DNA from: Nocardioides gansuensis
Lineage (GTDB): Bacteria; Actinomycetota; Actinomycetes; Propionibacteriales; Nocardioidaceae
Direction: 5' to 3'
Assembly (NCBI RefSeq): GCF_003076135.1
Contig: NZ_QDGZ01000003.1
Location: 310,001 to 374,000 of the forward strand
Length of the DNA: 64,000 bases
Shown: positions 46,434 to 54,763 of the stretch, one piece after another
Numbering within the stretch: the stretch's first letter is position 1
Layout of the letters: the number at the start of each line of letters is the position of its first letter
Made by a program: the position numbers and the translations under genes
Notes under the pieces: generated by a model
Seen by the model: only the letters and a program-made list of their open reading frames with translations
Told to the model about the DNA's origin: nothing
Databases searched by the model: none

Positions 46434-48860
46434 TCAGCGGGAGTCGGCGACGATCGCCGCGAGCCGCGCCCGGCTGTTGATGTCGAGCTTGCGGAAGATG
46501 TGGGTGAGGTGGGCGTCGATGGTGCGCGGTGACAGGAAGAGCTCCTCGGCGATCTGGCGGCTCGTGAGCCCGTCGGCGACCCGGTCGGCGACCTGTCGCT
46601 GCGCGGCGGTGAGGAGGTCGAGCGCCGTGGTCGGCTCGGTGGGGGAGCCGGAGAAGAGGGCACCGACGGCCTTGGCCCCCTCGGGGGTCAGCTCGCCGTC
46701 GACCACCCAGCCGGCCGGCGCGGAGCGCGCTGGATCGACAGGGAAGCGGGCGGCGTAGCCCCACGCGGCGGCGTGCCGCGGGGCGCGCAGGGCGGCTGCG
46801 GCCGCGGCCAGGAAGCGGGTCTCGCGCTGTCCGCGGGTGGCCGCGACGTGGCCGAGGCCGTCGAGCGCGTCCGCGACACGCAGCGGCATCGGCATCGCGG
46901 CGGCCTGGTCGAGGGCGGTGACGAACGTGGTGGCGGCCTGGTCGGCGTCGCCGTTGGCGAGCAGTGCCCGGCCGAGGAGGAGCCGGGCCTCGACCCCGTC
47001 GCGGCCCAGTCGGCTGCTGTCGGCGAGGGCGACGACGTCGGCCGCGAGCCACGCCGCCTTGCGCGTGTCGCCCGCGGCGAACAGCTCGCGCGCGTCCTGT
47101 GTCAGCACCGGGAGCCGGACGGCCCAGGGCAGGGAGTCGCGGTCGACCGGTGCCGGCTGGTAGCCGCGGTCGAGCTCGCGCAGGAGGGTCTCGGCGAGCA
47201 GCGCCACCCGGTCTTCGGCGAGCTCGCGGGCCTCCTGCACGACGGCACGGACCGTGGAGGTGGCCTCGACCAGGCGCCCCTGCTCCAGGGCGATCCGGCT
47301 GAGCAGTGTGCGGGCCGAAAGGGTGATCCACCGCTCGTCGTTCGTGTCGGTGCTGGCCATGATGGAGGCGGCGGCCCTGACGGCCTCGGGGAAACGGCCC
47401 TGGGAGACGTAGACGTCGGTGAGCGTGCGTGTGGCCTGCCGGACGATCGAGCGGCCGACGGCGTCCAGCTCGATCGCGCGCCGGGCCTCCGCCTCGGCTC
47501 GGGCGAGGTCGCCGGCGTCGAGGTGCATCTCGGCGCGGATGGACGCGGTCTTGGCCAGCTGCTCCTCGGGGTGGGGTGCCGCCCTGGCGTGCTCGTCGGC
47601 GCGGTCGAGCAGCCACAGGCCCTCGTAGGTGCCGCGCACCTCCGAGGCGGCGATCCCCGCGCGACGTGCGACCTGGGCGCCGATGGCCGCCGGACCGTCG
47701 CCGCTGAGCAGCGTGGCCTCTAGGATCTCCACCGCCTCGCGCGCCCGCATCGCGGTGTAGAGCGAGGAGAAGATCCGGTTGGCCAGGCCGTAGCCCACGT
47801 CGCGGGTGCCGGGGTCGGCACACGCGGCCAGGATCGCGTCGCGCATCACCGGGAGGTCGGCCAGCCACGGGGCGTCTGCGGCGCCGGTGTTGGTGTCCTG
47901 GGGGGCGACCCGGTCGGCCCACCGCAGCACGCCCTCGAGCACCCGGTGACCGTCGTCCGTCGAGGCGGCGAGGAGGGCGCCGTACCGCCTGATCGGCGAG
48001 AGCATGTCGAAGCAGCCGTCGGGCCGCACCTCGACCAGGCTGCGCCGGACCAGCCCGGCGGCGAGCTCGCTGGCGCGGACCCGGTCGACGCCGCTGATCT
48101 CGGCCAGCACGTCGATGCTGACCGGAGCGCTCATCTGGGAGAGCCTGCGGAAGCAGCGCTGCTGGTCGGGGTCGAGGAGCTCGTAGAGCGCGTGCACCGC
48201 CTCGGACAGCGAGGCGGTCGGCGCCACGTTGGTGACTCCGACCTGGGCGATCTGCACGGCGATCTGCTCGATGAGCAGGGGCAGCCCTCCCGTGGCCTCG
48301 AGCAGGCGGCGTACGTCATCCTCGTGCCGGACCAGGTCGACGGGGTGACCGCCGGCGGCGTCGACGCGGCCCACCAGGAGGTCGACCGCCGGGCCGGCCA
48401 GCGCCTCGTGCTCGGAAGGGACGCGGAGCGGTCCGACCCGCACCACGCGCTCGGCGGGCTGACCGGCCATCGTGAGCGAGGTGATCGCGAGCCGGGCCCG
48501 GGTCGTCGTGTCGAGGACCTGCTGGAAGGACGGCCCCACGCGCCCGGTGTCGAGGTCGAGGCCGTCGACCACGAGCAGCACGTCGGCGCCGTCGAGGACG
48601 AGGCTCAGGGCACTCTCGCGGCTGTCACCCGGCGCGGCCTCCACCCCGAGGACGTCCAGGCACGCGGTCAGGACCGCCTCGGCACTGCGGATGCCGCGGG
48701 CGTGGACCCAGGCGGTGTTGCCCTCCTCTGCGGCGGCATGCCGGGCGAGCAACGTCTTGCCGCTCCCGGGCGGCCCCACGAGGCTGACCCACCGCGACGT
48801 GGCGAGGGCGGACGACAGCCGCTCCTGCACCTGCTCGCGGCCTAGGCATGGGGTCAGCAC
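46434..48860 (-). CDS. LAL-type LuxR-family transcriptional regulator
   Basis: An 808-residue large ATP-binding LuxR regulator. A P-loop SLVGPPGSGKT (about 26-36) and Walker B LLVVDGLD begin a STAND-type NTPase; the middle (about 340-700) is an Ala/Arg-rich helical, TPR-like region; the LuxR helix-turn-helix is at about 740-800 (TAAQRQVADRVADGLTSRQIAEELFLSPRTIDAHLTHI in pieces). The GTG at 48860 follows a TAGATT box 4 bases upstream, so the mRNA is nearly leaderless. Such proteins switch on genes on binding an inducer. The target may be the small gene downstream. Confidence 0.85.
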   Translation of the reverse strand: MLTPCLGREQVQERLSSALATSRWVSLVGPPGSGKTLLARHAAAEEGNTAWVHARGIRSAEAVLTACLDVLGVEAAPGDSRESALSLVLDGADVLLVVDGLDLDTGRVGPSFQQVLDTTTRARLAITSLTMAGQPAERVVRVGPLRVPSEHEALAGPAVDLLVGRVDAAGGHPVDLVRHEDDVRRLLEATGGLPLLIEQIAVQIAQVGVTNVAPTASLSEAVHALYELLDPDQQRCFRRLSQMSAPVSIDVLAEISGVDRVRASELAAGLVRRSLVEVRPDGCFDMLSPIRRYGALLAASTDDGHRVLEGVLRWADRVAPQDTNTGAADAPWLADLPVMRDAILAACADPGTRDVGYGLANRIFSSLYTAMRAREAVEILEATLLSGDGPAAIGAQVARRAGIAASEVRGTYEGLWLLDRADEHARAAPHPEEQLAKTASIRAEMHLDAGDLARAEAEARRAIELDAVGRSIVRQATRTLTDVYVSQGRFPEAVRAAASIMASTDTNDERWITLSARTLLSRIALEQGRLVEATSTVRAVVQEARELAEDRVALLAETLLRELDRGYQPAPVDRDSLPWAVRLPVLTQDARELFAAGDTRKAAWLAADVVALADSSRLGRDGVEARLLLGRALLANGDADQAATTFVTALDQAAAMPMPLRVADALDGLGHVAATRGQRETRFLAAAAAALRAPRHAAAWGYAARFPVDPARSAPAGWVVDGELTPEGAKAVGALFSGSPTEPTTALDLLTAAQRQVADRVADGLTSRQIAEELFLSPRTIDAHLTHIFRKLDINSRARLAAIVADSR

Positions 48861-48996
48861 ACGGTGAATCTAGCGGCCCGAGAGCCCCGAGATAGGTGAG
48901 ACTACCGATGTGGTGGACCGGATCAGGAGGGCACGCTGGTGCCAGCCTTCGGCAGGGCCCCACAGGGGAGGGTCCAGTCGCCGGGCTCGGGTTCGG

Positions 48997-49035
48997 CAGG
49001 CCGCAGGCCTCCACGGGGGTGATGCCTGTGGCCTG
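48997..49035 (-). terminator. Terminator after the VOC gene
   Basis: CAGGCCGCAGGC (48997-49008) pairs with GCCTGTGGCCTG (49024-49035) with one mismatch, immediately beyond the stop of the VOC protein on the minus strand. The remaining 48861-48996 stretch is upstream region of the LuxR gene with no gene seen. Confidence 0.6.
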
Positions 49036-49039
49036 TCGA

Positions 49040-49501
49040 TCAATCCAGGCAGAACTCGTTGCCCTCCGGGTCCTGCATCACGATGAAGCCGGCGCTCAGG
49101 CCCCCGTCGGGCTCGAAGCGCCGCTGCCGCGTCGCGCCGAGTGCCACGAGCCGCTCGCACTCCGCCTCCAGGGCCCCCATCCGGTCATCGCCGGACCGGC
49201 CGGGGGCCGCACGCAGGTCGAGGTGGACCCGGTTCTTCGCGGTCTTGCCCTCGGGGACCCGCTGGAAGAAGATCCGGGGGCCGCGGCCCTCGGGGTCCAC
49301 CACGGCCGAGGCGTCCCCGCGCCGCTCCTCGGGGACACCGGCCTGCTCGAGGAACTCCATCCACGCGGCGATCGGGTCCTCCCCGGGCTCGAGGTGCCGT
49401 CCGGGCGGCGGCTGGATGACGTAGTGGAGCGCCTCCGCCCAGAACCGGGAGAGCGCGATCGGGTCGGCACTGTCGAAGGTCACCTGGATCTCTGTGGTCA
49501 T
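49040..49501 (-). CDS. VOC (glyoxalase-like) superfamily protein
   Basis: A 153-residue protein with two beta-alpha-beta-beta-beta units: VTFDSADPIALSRFWAEALHY, and after about residue 95 a second half ending FIVMQDPEGNEFCLD. This matches the glyoxalase-like group found widely in actinobacteria, of unknown substrate. The ATG at 49501 is preceded by CAGGCT and six bases, i.e. a leaderless start. It is divergent from a WYL regulator with only 61 bases between starts, so that regulator may control it. Confidence 0.85.
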   Translation of the reverse strand: MTTEIQVTFDSADPIALSRFWAEALHYVIQPPPGRHLEPGEDPIAAWMEFLEQAGVPEERRGDASAVVDPEGRGPRIFFQRVPEGKTAKNRVHLDLRAAPGRSGDDRMGALEAECERLVALGATRQRRFEPDGGLSAGFIVMQDPEGNEFCLD

Positions 49502-49507
49502 GGCGCC

Positions 49508-49513
49508 AGCCTG
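49508..49513 (-). promoter_or_regulatory. -10 box for leaderless VOC mRNA
   Basis: CAGGCT on the minus strand then GGCGCC then the ATG at 49501. Confidence 0.45.
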
Positions 49514-49550
49514 GCAGCCCAAGAGGACAGCATCTGTCCGCTGGCCCTGC

Positions 49551-49556
49551 CACGAT
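49551..49556 (+). promoter_or_regulatory. -10 box for leaderless WYL regulator mRNA
   Basis: CACGAT then GGCGCC then the ATG at 49563. It faces away from the VOC promoter 37 bases to the left, and both are followed by the same GGCGCC spacer. Confidence 0.45.
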
Positions 49557-49562
49557 GGCGCC

Positions 49563-50531
49563 ATGCCCGACAACGTCCCCGGCACCACGGAGCGGGTGCT
49601 CCGCCTGCTATCCCTCCTTCAGCAGCGGCCGGTCTGGACGGGGCCCGAGCTCGCTGAGCGGCTCGGCGTGACCACGCGCAGCATCCGCCGTGACGTCGAC
49701 CGGCTGCGCAACCTCGGCTACCCGGTGCATGCCGCCCAGGGCCTCGGCGGTGGCTACCAGCTCGGCCGGGGCAAGGAGCTGCCGCCGCTGTTGCTCGATG
49801 ACGACGAGGCGGTCGCCATCGCCGTGTCGCTGCGCCTGGCTGCGGCGGGCGCCGTGACGGGGGCAAGCGAGGCTGCCCTGAGCACGCTGGCCAAGCTCGA
49901 CCAGGTGATGCCTCCCCGGCTGCGGTCGGAGGTGAGCGCCATCCACGAGAGCACCGAGATGCTCGGGGCAGGTCGCGACGCGATCGACGGGACTGCCCTG
50001 CTGGTGCTGGCCAAGGCCTGCCGCGACCTGGTTCGAGTGCGGTTCGGCTACGACGCGCGCGACGGTGCCGCGAGCGAGCGCTGGGTCGAGCCGGTGCGGC
50101 TCGTCGCCACCGGCTACCGGTGGTACCTGATGGCCTGGGACGTCGACCGCGAGGACTGGCGCACCTTCCGACTCGACCGGATGCGCGACGTGCAGCCGTC
50201 GACGTGGCGGTTCACCCCTCGCGAGCATCCGGATCCGCGGGAGTACGTGCAGCGGTCCGTCAGCCAGGCGCCGTACGCCTTTCCGGCCCGGCTCGTGGTG
50301 CATGCCCCGCTCGCCGCGGTGGAGGAGCGCACCAGCGTGAGGTCCGCGACGCTGACCCCCCTCGACGACGAGCGCACCCTGATGGAGGTCGGTGCCCACT
50401 CGCTGCACGCCCTCGCCGCACACCTGGCCTGGATCGGCTTCGACTTCGAGGTCGAGGAGCCCGCGGAGCTGCGCGAGGCCGCCCGCGAGATGGGAGAGCG
50501 ACTGCTGCGCGCAGCTGGAGGCTCCACGTAG
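49563..50531 (+). CDS. WYL-domain transcriptional regulator (YafY/DeoR-like)
   Basis: A 322-residue regulator with an N-terminal winged helix (ERVLRLLSLLQQRPVWTGPELAERL then TTRSIRRDVDRLRNLGY, about 8-60) and a WYL ligand-binding domain; the signature appears as RWYLMAWDVDREDWRTFRLDRM. A C-terminal WCX-like part follows. WYL domains sense nucleic acids or nucleotides in several systems. It is divergent from the VOC gene with a shared 61-base control region. Its TAG stop is part of the -10 box for the next gene. Confidence 0.88.
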   Translation: MPDNVPGTTERVLRLLSLLQQRPVWTGPELAERLGVTTRSIRRDVDRLRNLGYPVHAAQGLGGGYQLGRGKELPPLLLDDDEAVAIAVSLRLAAAGAVTGASEAALSTLAKLDQVMPPRLRSEVSAIHESTEMLGAGRDAIDGTALLVLAKACRDLVRVRFGYDARDGAASERWVEPVRLVATGYRWYLMAWDVDREDWRTFRLDRMRDVQPSTWRFTPREHPDPREYVQRSVSQAPYAFPARLVVHAPLAAVEERTSVRSATLTPLDDERTLMEVGAHSLHALAAHLAWIGFDFEVEEPAELREAAREMGERLLRAAGGST

Positions 50532-50534
50532 TCT
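50529..50534 (+). promoter_or_regulatory. -10 box for leaderless downstream gene, overlapping a stop codon
   Basis: TAGTCT ends six bases before the ATG at 50541; its first three bases are the stop codon of the WYL regulator. Confidence 0.55.
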
Positions 50535-50540
50535 GAGGGC

Positions 50541-51314
50541 ATGTCCGCACTCGTCATCCTGCTGGTGGTGCTCGGCGCCCTGGTGGCCGTCGCGCTCGCG
50601 GCCGGGAAGACCAGCAAGCGCCGCGAGCTGGCCCGCCGCCAGGCCGAGCTCGAGCCGGTGAAGAAGCTGGCCCAGGAGGACGTGACCGCCCTCGGCGTGG
50701 AGCTGCAGGAGCTCGACCTCGACATGGCCGGTCGCGAGCTGAACCCCGGCGCCAACGCGGACTACCAGCGTGCGCTGGACGCCTACGAGTCGTCCAAGCT
50801 GGCAGCCGACGCACTCTCCTCGCCCGACGAGATCCGGCACGTCACCGAGATCCTCGAGGACGGCCGCTACGCGATGGCGTGCGTGCGGGCAAGGGTCGAG
50901 GGCCGCCCGCTGCCGACCCGTCGTCCTCCGTGCTTCTTCGACCCCCGGCACGGGCTCTCGGTCACCGACGTCCCGTGGACCCCGCAGGGCGGCATTCCGC
51001 GCGATGTGCCTGCGTGCGCGCTGGACGCCGAGCGGGTGCGCGCCGGCGCCGAGCCCGACATCCGCAAGGTGATGGTCGGCTCCCGCCGGGTGCCCTACTG
51101 GCAGGGCGGCCGCGCCTACCAGCCCTACGCGATGGGCTACTTCGGTGCCTTCGGCCCGCTGGACTGGATGTTCATGGGGATGCTGTTCAGCGGCGGCTTC
51201 GAGGGCATCGGCGAGGGCATCGGCGCCATGGGCGAGGGCCTCGGTGACATGTTCGGGGGCATCGGGGACGGCATCGGCAACATGTTCGACGGGTTCGACG
51301 GCTTCGACTTCTGA
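50541..51314 (+). CDS. Membrane-anchored protein with Gly/Met-rich tail
   Basis: A 257-residue protein of unknown function. It has one N-terminal membrane helix (about 3-21), a charged helix (SKRRELARRQAELEPVKKL), a middle part with two Cys and many Pro (RPPCFFDPRHGLSVTDVPW), and a C-terminal tail from about 195 made of repeats of the kind GEGIGAMGEGLGDMFGG followed by DGIGNMFDGFDGFDF. The tail looks flexible or self-associating. A leaderless-type promoter supports its independent expression. I recognise no enzyme family. Confidence 0.7.
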   Translation: MSALVILLVVLGALVAVALAAGKTSKRRELARRQAELEPVKKLAQEDVTALGVELQELDLDMAGRELNPGANADYQRALDAYESSKLAADALSSPDEIRHVTEILEDGRYAMACVRARVEGRPLPTRRPPCFFDPRHGLSVTDVPWTPQGGIPRDVPACALDAERVRAGAEPDIRKVMVGSRRVPYWQGGRAYQPYAMGYFGAFGPLDWMFMGMLFSGGFEGIGEGIGAMGEGLGDMFGGIGDGIGNMFDGFDGFDF

Positions 51315-51331
51315 CCCGCCCGCGGGCCGGG

Positions 51332-51880
51332 TCAGCCGGTCGCCTCGCCCCGCTGCCGCGCCCGGTAGGCGGCGACGGCCTCGCGGTTGCCGCAGGTCGT
51401 CGAGCAGAACCGTCGGGAACGGTTGCGCGAGAGGTCGAGCACGACGTCGTCGCAGTCGTCGGCCGCGCAGGTGCCCAGGCGACCCATCTCGTCGGAGCGG
51501 ATGACGTCGACCATCGCCATCGCCGTCTCGACCAGCATCCGGTCGGCCAGCGGGCGGTCGGCGCTGATCGCGTGCAGGTGCCAGTCGAAGGCGTCGTGGC
51601 GCTGCAGCTGCGGGAGGGCCTGGGCCTCGGCGAGCATGGTGTTGACCAGCCCGACGGCGGTGTCGCGGTCGGCGACGAGCAGCTCGCGCAGCCGCGGCCG
51701 GAGCCCCCGTACGGCGCGGAGCTCGGCGTCGTCGCGGTCGAGCCGCCCGGTGTAGCCGAACCGGTCGTAGAACGCCACGAGGTCGCGCACCGACCCCAGC
51801 GGCTCACCGGGCTCGTCGGTGGAGTTCGCAAGCTCCACCGCGGCCTGGAGAGCCAGCTCCGTGTCATGGGTGAAAACCAT
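51332..51880 (-). CDS. CGNR zinc-finger (ABATE-domain) regulator
   Basis: A 182-residue protein with an N-terminal helical ABATE-type domain (FTHDTELALQAAVELANS) and a C-terminal zinc finger: CAADDC about 138-143 then FCSTTCGNREAVAAYRARQR with the CGNR signature. These proteins are small stress-related or putative transcription regulators in actinobacteria. The ATG at 51880 is divergent from the EamA transporter start 32 bases away. The shared region contains a near-consensus promoter and a TGACAG/CTGTCA inverted repeat, so it may regulate the transporter and itself. Confidence 0.88.
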   Translation of the reverse strand: MVFTHDTELALQAAVELANSTDEPGEPLGSVRDLVAFYDRFGYTGRLDRDDAELRAVRGLRPRLRELLVADRDTAVGLVNTMLAEAQALPQLQRHDAFDWHLHAISADRPLADRMLVETAMAMVDVIRSDEMGRLGTCAADDCDDVVLDLSRNRSRRFCSTTCGNREAVAAYRARQRGEATG

Positions 51881-51881
51881 A

Positions 51882-51912
51882 TTGACAGGTTACATCGAGG
51901 CTCGTACTGTCA
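51882..51912 (+). promoter_or_regulatory. Strong promoter and inverted repeat for EamA gene
   Basis: TTGACA (51882-51887) is separated by 17 bases from TACTGT (51905-51910), the best sigma-70-type promoter I see in the window. TGACAG (51883-51888) and CTGTCA (51907-51912) form an inverted repeat that covers both boxes, an ideal operator position for the divergent CGNR protein. Confidence 0.65.
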
Positions 51913-52898
51913 TGAGCGTGAGCACGTTGACCCATGACGCCATGAAGGCGCGGACCACGGCCGGGCTGCTCTACGCACTCGTCTCGGCGACCGCATTCGG
52001 GCTGTCCGGCACGCTGGCTCGCGGCCTCCTCGACTCCGGCTGGTCGGCGGGCTCGGCGGTGCTCGTCCGCACGGCCCTCGCCGCCCTCGTCCTCGCCGTC
52101 CCTGGCTTCCTGGCCGTCCGCGGCCGCACGCACGTGCTGCGCGACAACGCGGCCCTCGTGACGGCGTACGGCGTCACGGCGGTCGCCGGCGCCCAGCTCT
52201 GCTACTTCTACGCCGTCACCCACATGCAGGTCGGCGTCGCGCTGCTCATCGAATACACCGCACCCGTCGCCGTGGTCGTCTGGCTCTGGCTGCGGCACGG
52301 CAGCAAGCCCTCGCGGCTCACCGTCCTCGGCGCGGCCATCGCCGGCACCGGGCTCGTCCTGGTGCTCGACCTCTTCTCCGGCGCCGAGCTCAGCACCCCG
52401 GGCGTCCTCTGGGCGCTGGGCGCGATGATCGGCGCGGCCACCTACTTCGTGATCAACGCCGACGAGGACAACGGCCTGCCTGGCATCACCCTGGCGGCGG
52501 GCGGCCTGCTCGTCGCAGCCGTCGCGCTCGGCCTGGCCGGCTGGATCGGCGTGCTGCCCATGCACGCCGCGACTGCCGACGCGGTCTACGACGGCCACAC
52601 GGTGCCCTGGTGGGTGCCGGTGCTCGCCCTGGGCCTGGTCACGGCCGCCGTCGCCTACGTGACCGGCATCGCGGCCGCCCGCCGCCTCGGGTCGCGGCTG
52701 GCCTCCTTCGTGGCCCTGATGGAGGTGCTGATGGCCGTGGTCTTCGCCTGGCTGCTGCTGGGCGAGCTGCCCCGAGGGGTGCAGCTGGCCGGCGGCGGCC
52801 TGGTGCTGCTGGGAGTCCTGGTGGTCAAGCTGGGCGAGGGTCACGCCTCACCGGTCGTGGAGCCGCTGCCCGACTCCCGCGCGCCCGTGCCCGACTGA
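51912..52898 (+). CDS. EamA/DMT-family transporter
   Basis: A 328-residue exporter with ten hydrophobic segments arranged as two EamA halves (LLYALVSATAFGLSGTLARG in the first; LGLVTAAVAYVTGIAAARRLGS in the second). Substrates in this family range from amino acids to drug-like metabolites. The ATG at 51912 overlaps the predicted promoter, so the real start may be the GTG at 51918 or the ATG at 51933 with a transcript beginning near 51917. The stop lies inside a 16-base tandem repeat. The divergent CGNR protein is a plausible regulator. Confidence 0.87.
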   Translation: MSVSTLTHDAMKARTTAGLLYALVSATAFGLSGTLARGLLDSGWSAGSAVLVRTALAALVLAVPGFLAVRGRTHVLRDNAALVTAYGVTAVAGAQLCYFYAVTHMQVGVALLIEYTAPVAVVVWLWLRHGSKPSRLTVLGAAIAGTGLVLVLDLFSGAELSTPGVLWALGAMIGAATYFVINADEDNGLPGITLAAGGLLVAAVALGLAGWIGVLPMHAATADAVYDGHTVPWWVPVLALGLVTAAVAYVTGIAAARRLGSRLASFVALMEVLMAVVFAWLLLGELPRGVQLAGGGLVLLGVLVVKLGEGHASPVVEPLPDSRAPVPD

Positions 52899-52933
52899 CC
52901 CAGTGCCAGACTGACCCAGTGCCAGACTGACCC
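52893..52933 (+). repeat. 16-base tandem repeat carrying stop codons and -10 boxes
   Basis: GACTGACCCAGTGCCA occurs at 52893-52908 and 52909-52924, then a third partial copy to 52933. The first copy holds the EamA stop codon. The junctions create CAGACT boxes; the last (52923-52928) lies seven bases before the GTG at 52936 and could start a leaderless hydrolase mRNA. Confidence 0.85.
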
Positions 52934-52935
52934 CC

Positions 52936-53730
52936 GTGCCTTCCGAGCTCCACACCACGTCGCTGGGCGACACCGGGTCCCGCATCGTCTTCTGCCACGG
53001 CCTGTTCGGGCAGGGCAAGAACTGGACGCAGGCCGCCAAGCAGCTCGCGGCGGACCACCGGGTCCTGCTCGTCGACATGCCCAACCACGGGCGGTCGGCG
53101 TGGACGAAGGAGTTCGACTACCTCGATATGGCCGACAGTGTGGCGGCCCTGCTGGACGCCGGCGACCCGGTCGCCCTGGTGGGCCACTCGATGGGCGGCA
53201 AGGTCGCGATGCTGGTCGCGTTGCGCCACCCGCACCTGGTGGAGCGGCTGTGCGTCGTGGACGTCTCGCCGGTCACCTACCAGCACGTGAGCGACTTCCG
53301 CGGCTACATCGGCTCGATGCGCGCCCTCGACCTGGCCTCCCTGCAGCGGCGTGACGAGGCGGACGCGGCCCTGGCCGGCGCCGTACCCGACCCGGTGGTG
53401 CGCAGCTTCCTCCTGCAGAACCTGCGCCGCGAGGGCGACTCGTGGCGGTGGCAGGTCAACCTGGAGCTGCTCGACCACGCCATGGCCGACCTCGGCGGCT
53501 TCCCCGCCGAGCGCCTTGACGGGGTCGCGCCGTACGACGGCCCGGTGCTGTGGATCGGCGGAGAGCGTTCCGACTACGTCCGGGACGAGTACGCCGCTGA
53601 GATGGACCGCTGGTTCCCGCGCAACCGCCGGGTGACCATCAAGGGCGCGGGGCACTGGGTGCACTCCGAGCAGCCCGAGGTGTTCCTCGAGGTGCTCCGG
53701 CGCTTCGTCAGCGCGCGTCCTGCCGCGTGA
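52936..53730 (+). CDS. Alpha/beta hydrolase
   Basis: A 264-residue hydrolase with the oxyanion-hole region FCHGLFGQGKNW, nucleophile elbow GHSMGG (Ser85) and C-terminal catalytic His in GAGHWVHSE. The general pattern (HGxxG, then NHGRS) resembles YbfF/abhydrolase-11-type esterases acting on short acyl or acyl-CoA substrates. The GTG start directly follows a repeat that offers a -10 box. The 3' end overlaps the convergent AI-2E family gene by 23 bases. Confidence 0.88.
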   Translation: MPSELHTTSLGDTGSRIVFCHGLFGQGKNWTQAAKQLAADHRVLLVDMPNHGRSAWTKEFDYLDMADSVAALLDAGDPVALVGHSMGGKVAMLVALRHPHLVERLCVVDVSPVTYQHVSDFRGYIGSMRALDLASLQRRDEADAALAGAVPDPVVRSFLLQNLRREGDSWRWQVNLELLDHAMADLGGFPAERLDGVAPYDGPVLWIGGERSDYVRDEYAAEMDRWFPRNRRVTIKGAGHWVHSEQPEVFLEVLRRFVSARPAA

Positions 53731-54763
53731 GGAAGACCTCGCGGTGCAGCAGGAGCAGCGCCGCGGCCACCGGCACGGCGAGCACCGCGCCGACGACGCC
53801 CAGGAGCGCGCCGCCGACCAGGGCGGCGATCACCGTGACCGAGCCCGGGATGTCGACCGACCGGGTCATGATCTTCGGGTAGATCACGTAGGCCTCGAGC
53901 TGCTGGTAGGCCATGTAGTAGACGAACGCGACGACCGCGACCGTGGTGGATACCGTCAGCCCCAGCAGGGTGATGATGATCGCCGAGATGATCGAGCCCA
54001 CGACGGGGATCAGTGACAGCAGGCCGACGATGAAGGCGAGGGCGAAGGAGTAGTCGCCCAGCCCGACGATGAGCGTGAAGACCAGCGTGCTCAGGCCGGC
54101 GAGGATGGCGACCAGGAGCGCTCCGCCGACATAGGCCCCGGTGGACTTGATGATCCGGTCGCCGAGCTGGCTCACCCGCGGCCGCCGGGAGGCGGGGGCG
54201 AGCTTGTAGGCCGCCTGCTTGATGCTGGGCAGCGAGACGAGGAAGTAGATCATCAGCACCAGCACGATCAGCGTGTTGGCGAGCGCGGAGACCACCTTGA
54301 GACCGACGCCGAGCGCGCCGCCGAAGAGGTTGGCCCCGAACTCGCCCTGCTCGATGTAGGCGCGCACCCGGGCGATGAGGTCGTACTTCTCGTCCAGGCG
54401 CTGGACCCGGGAGTCGCTGCGGAGGTCGTCGAGCCAGCCGGGCGCGTTGAGGGTGATCGTGGTGATCTGCTCGCTGATCACCGGCACCACGGCGACCACG
54501 AAGAGCGTGAAGACGCTCAGCACCACGAACAGGACGAGCCCGACGGCCTGACCGCGCTTGAGCTTGTGCCGCATGAACCACTCGACGACGGGGTTGAGCC
54601 CGATCGCCAGGAACATGGCCATCACGAGCAGCACCAGGATCCCCGAGATGCTCAGCAGTTGCTGGCTGAGGAACACGGCGAGCAGCGCGCCGAGCGCGCC
54701 GAAGAATCCGATGTTGAAGGGGGAGTGGCGCAGCAGCGCCGGAGGATGCTCCGGCGCGGTCAC
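53708..54763 (-). CDS. AI-2E family transporter (PerM/YdiK-like)
   Basis: A 351-residue membrane protein with two N-terminal helices, a soluble loop (about 85-155), and five to six further helices. LLSLIPVVGSIISAIIITLLGL and AYQQLEAYVIYPKIMTRSVDIPG are the usual conserved stretches. Members export autoinducer 2 or act as Na/H antiporters; function here is uncertain. The GTG at 54763 overlaps the stop of the upstream coiled-coil gene by 4 bases, so the two are coupled. It is convergent with the hydrolase (23-base overlap). Confidence 0.87.
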   Translation of the reverse strand: MTAPEHPPALLRHSPFNIGFFGALGALLAVFLSQQLLSISGILVLLVMAMFLAIGLNPVVEWFMRHKLKRGQAVGLVLFVVLSVFTLFVVAVVPVISEQITTITLNAPGWLDDLRSDSRVQRLDEKYDLIARVRAYIEQGEFGANLFGGALGVGLKVVSALANTLIVLVLMIYFLVSLPSIKQAAYKLAPASRRPRVSQLGDRIIKSTGAYVGGALLVAILAGLSTLVFTLIVGLGDYSFALAFIVGLLSLIPVVGSIISAIIITLLGLTVSTTVAVVAFVYYMAYQQLEAYVIYPKIMTRSVDIPGSVTVIAALVGGALLGVVGAVLAVPVAAALLLLHREVFLTRQDAR

